Positions 54,309 to 62,481 of a stretch of DNA of 64,000 nucleotides are shown here, one piece after another (the stretch's first letter is position 1; each line of letters opens with the position of its first letter). The position numbers were made by a program, and so were the translations under genes. The notes under the pieces are model-generated. The model did not search any database. It was not told the origin of the DNA and saw nothing but the letters and a program-made list of their open reading frames with translations. Origin of the DNA: Segetibacter aerophilus (GTDB lineage: Bacteria; Bacteroidota; Bacteroidia; Chitinophagales; Chitinophagaceae); assembly GCF_007991655.1 (NCBI RefSeq), contig NZ_BJYT01000015.1, positions 1 to 64,000 on the forward strand. The letters run 5' to 3'.

Positions 54309-57300
54309 TTGAGATTAAAGTCATTAGAAATAAAGGGTTTTAAAAGCTTTGCCGACAAAACGGTGCTGAACTTTGATGAAGGTATTACCGGCATCATTGG
54401 ACCGAATGGTTGCGGCAAGAGCAATATTATTGATAGCATTCGTTGGGTGATTGGCGAGCAGAAGATTAGTGCTTTACGTAGTGAGAATTTGGAAGCGTTG
54501 GTTTTTAATGGCAGCCGCACGCGTAGCGCCAGTGGACTAGCAGAAGTGAGCCTGACTTTTGAGAATACAAAGAACCTGTTGCCAACGGAGTTTAGTACCG
54601 TAACCGTTACAAGAAAATTTTATAAGAACGGGGAGAGTGAATACCGCCTTAATGATGTTAGCTGTCGCATGAAGGATATCCATAACCTGTTTATGGATAC
54701 AGGTGTAAGCACCGACAGTTATGCCATTATAGAACTTGGAATGGTGGATGATATTATTCGCGATAAGGAAAATAGTCGTCGGCGTATGCTGGAGCAGGCT
54801 GCCGGAATTACCATTTACAAAACACGTAAAAAAGAGGCAAAGGCAAAGCTGGATGCAACCGAAGGAGATCTAAATCGTATCGAAGACTTGTTATTCGAAA
54901 TCAATAACCAGTTAAAGACCCTGGAGAATCAGGCCAAAAAAGCTGAGAAGTACTACGAAATTAAGAAGGATTATAAAGAGATCTCTGTAGAATTGGCGAA
55001 GGCCTCGTTGGAAGGTTTCAACGATACTTATAGAGATTTGCATGAGAAGCAAGAGAGTGAGACAGATAAGAAAATCCGCCTTGAAGCAGAAATTGCTACC
55101 GAGGAAGCACTTATCGAGCAGGAGAAAGTAGGCTTCATTGAAAAGGAAAGGGCGTTGCAAAGTATGCAGCATGAGTTCAACGACCTCGTGCAGAAATTAA
55201 GAACGCATGAGAATGAAAAGAAGCTTGCTACACAAAAATTGCAACATTTAAAGGAGAAGGAGGGAAGCATTAAGGCCTTTCTGGATAGGGCGGAAGGTCA
55301 GTTGAGCGGAATCAATGAATCAATTGAGTTTACTACGCTCCAGTTGGGCGAGGAAGAAGGAAAGTTGGGCAATCTACAGCTGCAGTTGGATGAGATGAAA
55401 ATGGATGTAGCTGCTAAGCGCCAGGTGTTCGACGACAAACGCGGTACTGTTGACCAACTTCGCCGCCAGTTCCAGGATATTCAACGTAAGCAGTTCGATG
55501 CAGAAAAAAAGGTAGCAGTAGCTGATGCGTCTATTCAAAATCTTCAAAGAGCTTTAACCCAGTTGCAGGATGAAAGGCAACAGCGCGAAAGCCAATTAAA
55601 ACAATTGGAGGAACAGCGGGTAGACAAAGAGCAGGAATTGGAGGATAAAAGGGTAGAACTACGCGAGTTACAAGAGCAACACGAAGCCACTAAGCAACGC
55701 ATACTGGAGACTCAGCAGAAAATGGAAGGTTTGCGTAACCGCTTAGCGGAAGAGAGCCGTAAGCTGGATAGCAAACGTAATGAACATGCTTTGCTGAAAA
55801 GTTTAATCGATAGCATGGAAGGCTACCCGGAAAGTGTAAAATTTCTCCATAAGAATAAAAACTGGAATCATACAGCGCCCATCTTATCTGATACTATTTA
55901 TGTAAAGGAAGAATATCGCGCCGCGGTTGAAAATGTGCTGGAGCCTTACCTGAACTATTACGTAGTCAACGACCTTGAGGAAGGTATGCAGGCAGTTCAT
56001 TTGCTGGACGCTAATCAGAAAGGGAAAGCAAATTTTTTCTTGCTTGACAGAATCAACAATTACAAAAAGACGGAAGAACATCAGCCGGCAAATACAATTA
56101 AGGCACTTGAAGTAATCGAGGTTGATGAAAAATATCGCCGGCTCGCAGAATACCTTCTTTGCAATGTCTATATAGCAGACGATGAAGCTGCAATGCTAGA
56201 CAGCGATGGGGGAGTAGTGCTTGAAAAACATGGTAAGTTCGTAAAGGGCAAATTTTCTTTGACTGGTGGAAGTGTAGGTTTATTTGAAGGGAAAAAAATC
56301 GGCCGTGCAAAAAACCTGGAAAAACTCTTTAGTCAAATCGAAGCGCAGGAAACAGTTGTAAACAGCATCAAAGCAGAGATACAGGCGCGACATGACGAGG
56401 TTATTGCATTTAACGACCAACTGAAAGAAAACGTTATCAGGCAAACACAGCAGGAAATCAATAACCTGACGAACCAGGTTTTCGCCTTGCAAAATAAGCT
56501 GGAGAACCTGGTATCAATGCAAAGCAATAGTCAGAAAAGGTTTGACGAGCTTGAAGGAAACCTGGAAGCCAACCAAGACTCGATTGCAGATGTACGGGAA
56601 GAATTGCTTGGTTTGAATGAACAGCTGCAGGCTGCTTCAGACAACATGAAAATGCAGGAGCAGGATTATAAACTGGCCGAGCAGGATTACAATGAGGTTA
56701 ACAGGTTGTTCAACGAAAACAATCTGCAACTGACTCGTCAGCAAAGCAAGATCTCGGCTTTGAAGACCGAGCTAAACTTCAAGCGAAACCAGTTAAACGA
56801 TTTGACTCAGCAAATTGAAAATAACAAGGTCCAGCTCAAGCAGGCAACAGAGACCATCGTTGAAAACGAGGCTTCCCTGAATGACAACGATGAATTTCTC
56901 GTCAATTTGATGAGAATGAAAGATGAAGAAGAAAAGAAGTTGAATGATGCTGACCAGGAATATTACAACATCCGAAACACTTTACAAGCGAAGGAAAGCG
57001 AGTTACGTCAGAAGGTAAAAAGCAAGGAGCTGATCGATCACATACTGACCGAGATAAAAGACAAACTGAACGAGCTAAAACTGCAGTTGGCAGGGATGAA
57101 GGAAAGGCTGAGTGTAGAGTTTAAGATTAACCTTGACGAAATTTTAGACCAGGCTCGAAATACCGATACTCCTGTTGCAGACTTGCAGGCCGCCTCGGAC
57201 AGGATGAAGAAACGTCTTGAAAATATGGGTGAAGTGAACCCTACAGCGATTGAGGCTTATACCGAAATGAAAAAGCGGTACGACTTCATTGTCGAACAGA

Positions 57301-57866
57301 AGAATGACCTGGTGGATGCGAAGGAGAGCCTGATGCAGACAATACAGGAGGTAGAGACAACAGCCAACCAAAAGTTTCTTGATACTTTTAACCAGGTACG
57401 GGAACATTTTCAAAAAGTGTTTAAAACATTGTTTACTGAAGAGGACCAGGGAGACCTTATATTGGTGGATCCGACAAACCTGGCAGAAAGCGGAATTGAT
57501 ATTATCGCGAAACCTAAGGGAAAACGTCCAAGCAGTATTGGTCAGTTAAGCGGTGGAGAAAAAACTTTAACGGCGACAGCATTATTATTTTCGATATACT
57601 TGATTAAACCCGCGCCTTTCTGTATCTTAGACGAAGTAGATGCTCCGTTAGATGATGCGAACGTTGGAAAGTTTACAAAAATGATCCAACAGTTCAGTGA
57701 GAATAGCCAGTTTATTATTGTTACGCACAATAAGCAAACAATGAGTACGGTAGATGTGATTTACGGTGTTACTATGCAAGAGCCCGGTGTAAGCAAACTA
57801 GTACCGGTTGATTTTAGAGGGCTGGCAGACACGCCTCCTTCAGCCAAAAAGGTAGCAATCGGATAA
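54309..57866 (+). CDS. smc: Chromosome segregation SMC ATPase
   Basis: 1185 aa, full SMC length. The N-terminal Walker A is GPNGCGKSNIIDSIRWV, right after the invariant start region RLKSLEIKGFKSFADKT; two long coiled coils flank a hinge at roughly residues 500-680; the C-terminal part has the ABC signature LSGGEKTLTATALLFSIYL and Walker B PFCILDEVDAPLDD. It is the core of the condensin that organises and segregates chromosomes. The only start compatible with the conserved N-terminus is TTG 54309; an in-frame ATG 9 nt upstream is followed at once by TAG. No scpA or scpB gene is nearby. Confidence 0.97.
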   Translation: MRLKSLEIKGFKSFADKTVLNFDEGITGIIGPNGCGKSNIIDSIRWVIGEQKISALRSENLEALVFNGSRTRSASGLAEVSLTFENTKNLLPTEFSTVTVTRKFYKNGESEYRLNDVSCRMKDIHNLFMDTGVSTDSYAIIELGMVDDIIRDKENSRRRMLEQAAGITIYKTRKKEAKAKLDATEGDLNRIEDLLFEINNQLKTLENQAKKAEKYYEIKKDYKEISVELAKASLEGFNDTYRDLHEKQESETDKKIRLEAEIATEEALIEQEKVGFIEKERALQSMQHEFNDLVQKLRTHENEKKLATQKLQHLKEKEGSIKAFLDRAEGQLSGINESIEFTTLQLGEEEGKLGNLQLQLDEMKMDVAAKRQVFDDKRGTVDQLRRQFQDIQRKQFDAEKKVAVADASIQNLQRALTQLQDERQQRESQLKQLEEQRVDKEQELEDKRVELRELQEQHEATKQRILETQQKMEGLRNRLAEESRKLDSKRNEHALLKSLIDSMEGYPESVKFLHKNKNWNHTAPILSDTIYVKEEYRAAVENVLEPYLNYYVVNDLEEGMQAVHLLDANQKGKANFFLLDRINNYKKTEEHQPANTIKALEVIEVDEKYRRLAEYLLCNVYIADDEAAMLDSDGGVVLEKHGKFVKGKFSLTGGSVGLFEGKKIGRAKNLEKLFSQIEAQETVVNSIKAEIQARHDEVIAFNDQLKENVIRQTQQEINNLTNQVFALQNKLENLVSMQSNSQKRFDELEGNLEANQDSIADVREELLGLNEQLQAASDNMKMQEQDYKLAEQDYNEVNRLFNENNLQLTRQQSKISALKTELNFKRNQLNDLTQQIENNKVQLKQATETIVENEASLNDNDEFLVNLMRMKDEEEKKLNDADQEYYNIRNTLQAKESELRQKVKSKELIDHILTEIKDKLNELKLQLAGMKERLSVEFKINLDEILDQARNTDTPVADLQAASDRMKKRLENMGEVNPTAIEAYTEMKKRYDFIVEQKNDLVDAKESLMQTIQEVETTANQKFLDTFNQVREHFQKVFKTLFTEEDQGDLILVDPTNLAESGIDIIAKPKGKRPSSIGQLSGGEKTLTATALLFSIYLIKPAPFCILDEVDAPLDDANVGKFTKMIQQFSENSQFIIVTHNKQTMSTVDVIYGVTMQEPGVSKLVPVDFRGLADTPPSAKKVAIG

Positions 57867-57905
57867 AAAAGGTTTTTGTTTTTCTTTTGTAATAGATAGT
57901 GTAGT

Positions 57906-57927
57906 AAGAGCCGCTTTTGCGGTTCTT
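57906..57927 (+). terminator. Possible terminator hairpin after smc
   Basis: AAGAGCCGC pairs with GCGGTTCTT (one G-U) around a TTTT loop, 40 nt after the smc stop. The T-tract beyond is weak. Confidence 0.5.
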
Positions 57928-57997
57928 GCTGTTTTAGGCTGTTTCTTATTTCGTTCTTTTGGAACATTACTACAAACACTCCTAATTTTTCTACCTG

Positions 57998-58005
57998 TAA
58001 CTTTG
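57998..58005 (+). promoter_or_regulatory. -7 promoter element (TAACTTTG) immediately before the HMG-CoA lyase-like ATG
   Basis: It is an exact match to TAnnTTTG ending 4 nt before the ATG at 58010. If used, transcription would begin at or next to the start codon. Confidence 0.45.
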
Positions 58006-58009
58006 CTTC

Positions 58010-58879
58010 ATGTCATTAAGTTACAGTAAGAGAGCACAATTGGTGGAGTGTCCGCGAGATGCAATGCAAGGTTGGAAGACATTTATTCCAACACAAACAA
58101 AAATTACTTATCTAAACAATTTACTTAAAGTAGGTTTTGATACCCTTGACTGCGGAAGTTTTGTGTCAGCTAAGGCAATTCCGCAAATGGCCGATACAAA
58201 GGATGTCATCGGTCAACTATCGTTAGAGGGGACTAAAACAAAACTGCTTGTTATTGTCGCAAATGTTCGGGGAGCCGAAGAAGCAACTCAATTCGACCAA
58301 ATCAGTTATTTGGGTTTCCCGTTGTCCATTTCTCCAACCTTCCAAAAAAGAAATACAAACAGCAGTATCGAAGAGAGTCTTGTTACTTTAGACAAAATTC
58401 AGAATCTATGTTTAAAAAGTCGAAAGGAGCTTGTGTTGTACTTAAGTATGGGTTTTGGAAATCCGTACGGCGATGAATATACCGAAGAGACTGTATTGCA
58501 CTGGGCTGACGAAATGGTTAAAAAAAATATTAAAATTATTTCCCTTGCCGACACTATCGGCATAGCAACTCCCGATCAAATTAATTTTGCACTTGCCACT
58601 TTGATTGCAGCTTATCCTCAGGCAGAGTTTGGAGTACATCTCCACTCAACTGCTATCAATTGGCGAGAGAAACTTGAGGCAGCAGTGGAAGCAGGCTGTA
58701 AAAGATTTGACGGTGCATTGAAGGGAATTGGCGGTTGCCCGATGGCGACAAATGACTTGATAGGCAACATGAACACCGAATGGATGATCAGGTACTTTAA
58801 AGAGATGAATATAATGAGCACGATAGACGAGGAAGCGTTGGCGAACTCTTTGAAATTAGCGGAACAAATTTTTATATAG
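58010..58879 (+). CDS. HMG-CoA lyase-like aldolase family protein
   Basis: ATG at 58010, 289 aa. HMGL-fold landmarks: VECPRDAMQGWKTF near the N-terminus carries the catalytic Arg-Asp pair, FGVHLHSTAINW has the metal-binding HxH, and GIGGCPMATNDLIG holds the conserved active-site Cys in GGCP. Together these match hydroxymethylglutaryl-CoA lyase, which splits HMG-CoA into acetyl-CoA and acetoacetate in leucine breakdown. No neighbouring leucine-catabolism gene is present. The alternative is a related aldolase with a different acyl-CoA substrate. Confidence 0.88.
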   Translation: MSLSYSKRAQLVECPRDAMQGWKTFIPTQTKITYLNNLLKVGFDTLDCGSFVSAKAIPQMADTKDVIGQLSLEGTKTKLLVIVANVRGAEEATQFDQISYLGFPLSISPTFQKRNTNSSIEESLVTLDKIQNLCLKSRKELVLYLSMGFGNPYGDEYTEETVLHWADEMVKKNIKIISLADTIGIATPDQINFALATLIAAYPQAEFGVHLHSTAINWREKLEAAVEAGCKRFDGALKGIGGCPMATNDLIGNMNTEWMIRYFKEMNIMSTIDEEALANSLKLAEQIFI

Positions 58880-59010
58880 CATTCTATATTCCACTAATAT
58901 AACTCGCTAAAACTCGGCTGAGGTTTGAAGTGTTTTGCGATCTTTTTTTCAGTTTGACATAATATGAACTTCATTTTCAAATTTTCAATCAACTAATTCA
59001 AATTTGCAGT

Positions 59011-59994
59011 ATGAAACTCATGTTAGATGTAGAAATTAAATCTCCTGCCAGGAAGATAACTTACGCCGATAAGATTTTTTTGATTGGCTCGTGTTTCACC
59101 GAACATATTGGGCGCAGGTTGGAGGAGCTGAAGTTTTCCATGATACAAAACCCTAACGGAATTTTATTTGACCCCGTAAGCGTAAGCAAAAGTCTAAACT
59201 CCTATATTGATCTTAAAAAATACAAGCAAGCTGATCTTTTTTATCTGAATGAATTATGGCAAAGCTGGAACCATCATTCGGTCTTTTCGGGGATGGATGC
59301 TAACAATGTGTTGCTGAATATTAATCTCTCTCAACGAAAAGCCCACGACGAATTAAAGAAAGCCACCTGGCTCATCATAACGTTGGGTTCATCTTTTTCT
59401 TACCAACTGACGGAAGATAATCAGCCGGTTGCAAATTGCCACCGCGCCCCAGGCCAGTGGTTTAATAAGCACATGCTTACTACAGAAGAGACGGTGTCAG
59501 TACTTGAAGAAAGTATACAAAAGCTTTTGGATTTTAACCCGACTTTGCAAATCATTTTTACTATTAGCCCCGTCCGCCATATTCGTGATGGGGTGGTGGA
59601 AAATAATCGCAGTAAGGCGAGATTGATTGAGGCAGTTCATCAACTTGTCGATAAGTATGAACATTCTCATTACTTTCCATCTTATGAGCTAGTCATTGAT
59701 GTCTTGCGTGATTATCGTTTTTATGACATCGATTTGGTTCATCCCAATTATGCTGCCACAGAGTTTGTCTTCGAAAAGTTTGAACAGAGCTTTATAGATC
59801 CCAACACAAGGAACTATATGGAGGAAATCAAAAAGATATCAAACGGGTATCGTCACAAACCGTTTCAACCGCAGACGCAGTCGCATTTATCTTTCCTGAA
59901 AAGTAGTTTCGAAAAAGTAAGGCAGTTGCAGGAAAAGCTACCTGAGTTAGATTTTTCCAAGGAGCTAACCTATTTTTCCAAGAGAAATTTGTAG
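59011..59994 (+). CDS. GSCFA domain-containing protein
   Basis: ATG at 59011, 327 aa. It contains the family name-giving motif in LIGSCFTEHIGRRLEELKF and the following QNPNGILFDPVSVSKSL block; later LVHPNYAATEFVFEKF resembles the C-terminal DxxH-type motif of SGNH/GDSL hydrolases. GSCFA proteins are thought to be SGNH-like esterases but no activity is established. No signal peptide, so cytoplasmic. A -7-like CAAATTTG (58999-59006) lies 4 nt before the ATG. Confidence 0.88.
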   Translation: MKLMLDVEIKSPARKITYADKIFLIGSCFTEHIGRRLEELKFSMIQNPNGILFDPVSVSKSLNSYIDLKKYKQADLFYLNELWQSWNHHSVFSGMDANNVLLNINLSQRKAHDELKKATWLIITLGSSFSYQLTEDNQPVANCHRAPGQWFNKHMLTTEETVSVLEESIQKLLDFNPTLQIIFTISPVRHIRDGVVENNRSKARLIEAVHQLVDKYEHSHYFPSYELVIDVLRDYRFYDIDLVHPNYAATEFVFEKFEQSFIDPNTRNYMEEIKKISNGYRHKPFQPQTQSHLSFLKSSFEKVRQLQEKLPELDFSKELTYFSKRNL

Positions 59995-60032
59995 GGAAAG
60001 GGTGTGTTTCCAGCTTCAGTTTTTCATAGCTT

Positions 60033-60056
60033 CATTCTTGCGTCGCACACTTTTAC
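60033..60056 (-). repeat. Dispersed 24-bp repeat, copy 10 (TGCGACGCA subtype)
   Basis: On the minus strand it reads GTAAAAGTG then TGCGACGCAAG and AATG. It is the left half of an inverted pair with copy 11. Confidence 0.75.
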
Positions 60057-60178
60057 TTTTAGTGTTTTTAGGGCATTTTTGCCTATACTACAAACACCCG
60101 CTTTTATTGATTCTCTTTTTGCCAACAGAAAAATGTCATGCTTTTTGTTTCAAAGCTGCTGAATAAAAAAAACGAAAA

Positions 60179-60202
60179 GTACAAGTGAGTGACACAACAA
60201 TG
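60179..60202 (+). repeat. Dispersed 24-bp repeat, copy 11 (GTGACAC subtype)
   Basis: Identical over 24 bp to copy 8, followed by the same CTGAT. It is the right half of an inverted pair with copy 10. Confidence 0.8.
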
Positions 60203-60228
60203 CTGATAAGAATTACAAACGTGGGTAA

Positions 60229-60274
60229 ATAAAAAATCTCCTGACCCACTTCTATGGCTTGGGGCCAGGAGATT
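60229..60274 (-). terminator. Rho-independent terminator of the GH1-RmlD/GT-UGM operon
   Basis: On the minus strand AATCTCCTGGCCC pairs with GGGTCAGGAGATT and is followed by TTTTTATTT. It lies 21 nt after the stop of the gene ending at 60295. Confidence 0.85.
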
Positions 60275-60294
60275 GCTATTGATTCTTTGATCGT

Positions 60295-62481
60295 TTACAT
60301 TGTGATCATTTCCTGTTCTCTAAAAAATCTATCCAAAGCATTATCAAGACCGGGTAGTTCGAACCCTTTTTCAGTGGTAAGCACACTATATGCAGGTCGA
60401 GATGCTATAAAATTCATTTCCGGCAGTGAGACAGCTTTAAAATGTTTGGGATTATAGCCGCTTCTGCTTGCCACTTCGTAAGCCAACATTGCCCAGCTAA
60501 TACTGCCTTTATTTGAAATGTTCCAAATACCATTTGCCTCGTCTAACAATAAATCAAGTGTAGTGTGTACAAGGTCGGGGACATAAGTGGGCGAGACAAT
60601 TACATCATTAGGCGCCGCAAACTCCTGTTCGATTGAAAAAGCTTTTAGCGCCTCATGTACAAAGTTCAATTTGTCCCACGGTCCAAAGAATGCGCCGGTT
60701 CTAATAATTAGCGCATCAGGGTCATTTTTCAACACATTCTCCTCCGCCATTGCCTTACTCTGGCCATACACATTTAAAGGGGCAACAAAGTCGCTCTCGA
60801 GGTAAGGATTGTTCTTTTTTCCATCGAAAACCAGGTCTGAAGAATAAGTAACAAACTGAACGCCGTACTTTCTGCAGACAGTTGAAAGAAACTTAGGAGC
60901 AACACTATTTACCATGAAACAATTTTCTGCTTCATTTTCTGCTTCGTCAATTTTAGAGTATCCCGCAGTATTAATAATCGCCCACGGATTGTAATGCTTC
61001 ACCATTCTTTCAATATCCGCCAGATCTGATATGTCAACTTCTTGACGACCTAGTGTTATGTGATGAATACCACGCAGGTTACAAATGCGAGTAAAAGCGG
61101 CTGCGAGTGTGCCTGTCTTTCCAATAATAATTAAAGGGTTTCCCTGGGCTTTCTTCACAGGCGGACAGGTGGTAGTTAAATCCTCCAACTGGTATGTAAC
61201 CGCACAGGATCTTTTCCACCAACCCTCTTCTTTTAGAACAGGGTGGTTGAATTCATTTCCCTCTGCAAGTGATTTAACAAGTTTAGTTAAAGCTGTTGGT
61301 CTTGGTTCTGCGAGTGCCCTTACATCATATAATCCCGGCTCGTAAATTCCAACCGGCTTTGTTAGCAGACTACACCAGTCAAACGATCCTAAAAGTGCCC
61401 AGGCTGTTATTGCTCTTATGTCTGCGCCTTCATCTTTTAATTTGTTTACCGCAGCCCAGATGTAGTTAAACCATCTTAATTGTTCCTCACGCGTACAATG
61501 CAGATGAACTTCGGTAATAGCAATAGGTAAATGAAAACGTTCCCACACTTCCTTAAACAACACTTCAGGCCCCTGATTCCTTCCAACCCGTACTGCTTCA
61601 ACGTCTGCATAAACATCTATCCCGTTTCCTCCAACAGCATGAGCTGGAAACTTCTCGATCCTTTCATCTATATACCGTTCGGAAGTAACATAGTGATTAA
61701 CACCCATTATATCCGGAGGGCAAGGGTTTTCTTCGAAAAATTTAAAATCTGCCTCAGAAAGGCCCTCACCAATAAGATAGCCCCATAAAGAATGATCCTT
61801 ATTGATTTTACCCGAAAGGATGTCGAACGACAACCAGCGGCGTTTATTTTCGAAGTCAGCCTGGTATCTTAGCTTATAAGAACTTTGAGTTTTGCCTATG
61901 TCTTCTGTTTGAACAAGCTTTGCGTTAGGGTTTACCTTCCGAATCGCTTGCATAGCAAGAATAGTCCCTTTACATTCAGCAAGTAAAATCTTCAGAAAAT
62001 CTAAAGTGTTGGCTCTGTGTGGGTACCAGTGACCATAAAGACCGCAGAAACGAGCCGTAGTCAACGGTTCATTTACTGGAGTATAGTAGGTTAGCCAAGG
62101 GAATTGTTCCGCTACTTTTCCTGCATATTGACCAAGACCTTCTGCAAAAGAGCCGTCAAAAAAATCAGCATACACAGGGCCGCTTCCATGATGAACCAAG
62201 CCGGCAATGGGTTCAATGCCGGCTTGCTTTAATTCATTTAATCTTGCTGTTGAGTAACTCCAATCGATTATTTCATCTTTTTGCGGCGCATGCTTTTCCC
62301 AAAGAATTGGATAGCGAAGCGCTTTAATCCCTAGTTCTGAAAATCTTTTTATATCCTCAGACCCTCTTTTATAATGACCAGAAAGAACTAACTGGTCCAT
62401 GTAATTATCTTCAACCCTATTGAGAGAACATTCAAGCCCGCCCCATATCTCAATTCTGTTTCTGGTAAACTCTGTCTTCAT
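60295..62481 (-). CDS. Fusion of GH1-like glycosidase and RmlD-like sugar-nucleotide reductase
   Basis: The start is ATG 62481 (MKTEFTRNRIEIWGGLEC), which overlaps the upstream mutase gene by 32 bp; the longer frame begins at a non-conserved position. Residues ~8-410 are a GH1/clan A TIM barrel: acid/base E138 in YYTPVNEPL and nucleophile E324 in IAITEVHLHC. Residues ~448-728 are an RmlD-type short-chain reductase with a modified Rossmann start IIIGKTGTLAAAF, then NTAGYSKIDEAENE, the TYSSDLVFDG block and catalytic YGQSK. A glycosidase and a dTDP-4-keto-sugar reductase in one chain would be an unusual bifunctional enzyme, or one half may be regulatory. It is probably cotranslated with the mutase fusion as part of a surface-sugar pathway. 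Confidence 0.85.
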   Translation of the reverse strand: MKTEFTRNRIEIWGGLECSLNRVEDNYMDQLVLSGHYKRGSEDIKRFSELGIKALRYPILWEKHAPQKDEIIDWSYSTARLNELKQAGIEPIAGLVHHGSGPVYADFFDGSFAEGLGQYAGKVAEQFPWLTYYTPVNEPLTTARFCGLYGHWYPHRANTLDFLKILLAECKGTILAMQAIRKVNPNAKLVQTEDIGKTQSSYKLRYQADFENKRRWLSFDILSGKINKDHSLWGYLIGEGLSEADFKFFEENPCPPDIMGVNHYVTSERYIDERIEKFPAHAVGGNGIDVYADVEAVRVGRNQGPEVLFKEVWERFHLPIAITEVHLHCTREEQLRWFNYIWAAVNKLKDEGADIRAITAWALLGSFDWCSLLTKPVGIYEPGLYDVRALAEPRPTALTKLVKSLAEGNEFNHPVLKEEGWWKRSCAVTYQLEDLTTTCPPVKKAQGNPLIIIGKTGTLAAAFTRICNLRGIHHITLGRQEVDISDLADIERMVKHYNPWAIINTAGYSKIDEAENEAENCFMVNSVAPKFLSTVCRKYGVQFVTYSSDLVFDGKKNNPYLESDFVAPLNVYGQSKAMAEENVLKNDPDALIIRTGAFFGPWDKLNFVHEALKAFSIEQEFAAPNDVIVSPTYVPDLVHTTLDLLLDEANGIWNISNKGSISWAMLAYEVASRSGYNPKHFKAVSLPEMNFIASRPAYSVLTTEKGFELPGLDNALDRFFREQEMITM

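Larger units (their letters stand above)
59995..60294. other. 300-bp convergent intergenic region with an inverted repeat pair
   Basis: It carries dispersed-repeat copies 10 (60033-60056, minus) and 11 (60179-60202, plus), bounding 170 bp, and the terminator hairpin at 60229-60274. No ORF in it. Confidence 0.6.
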
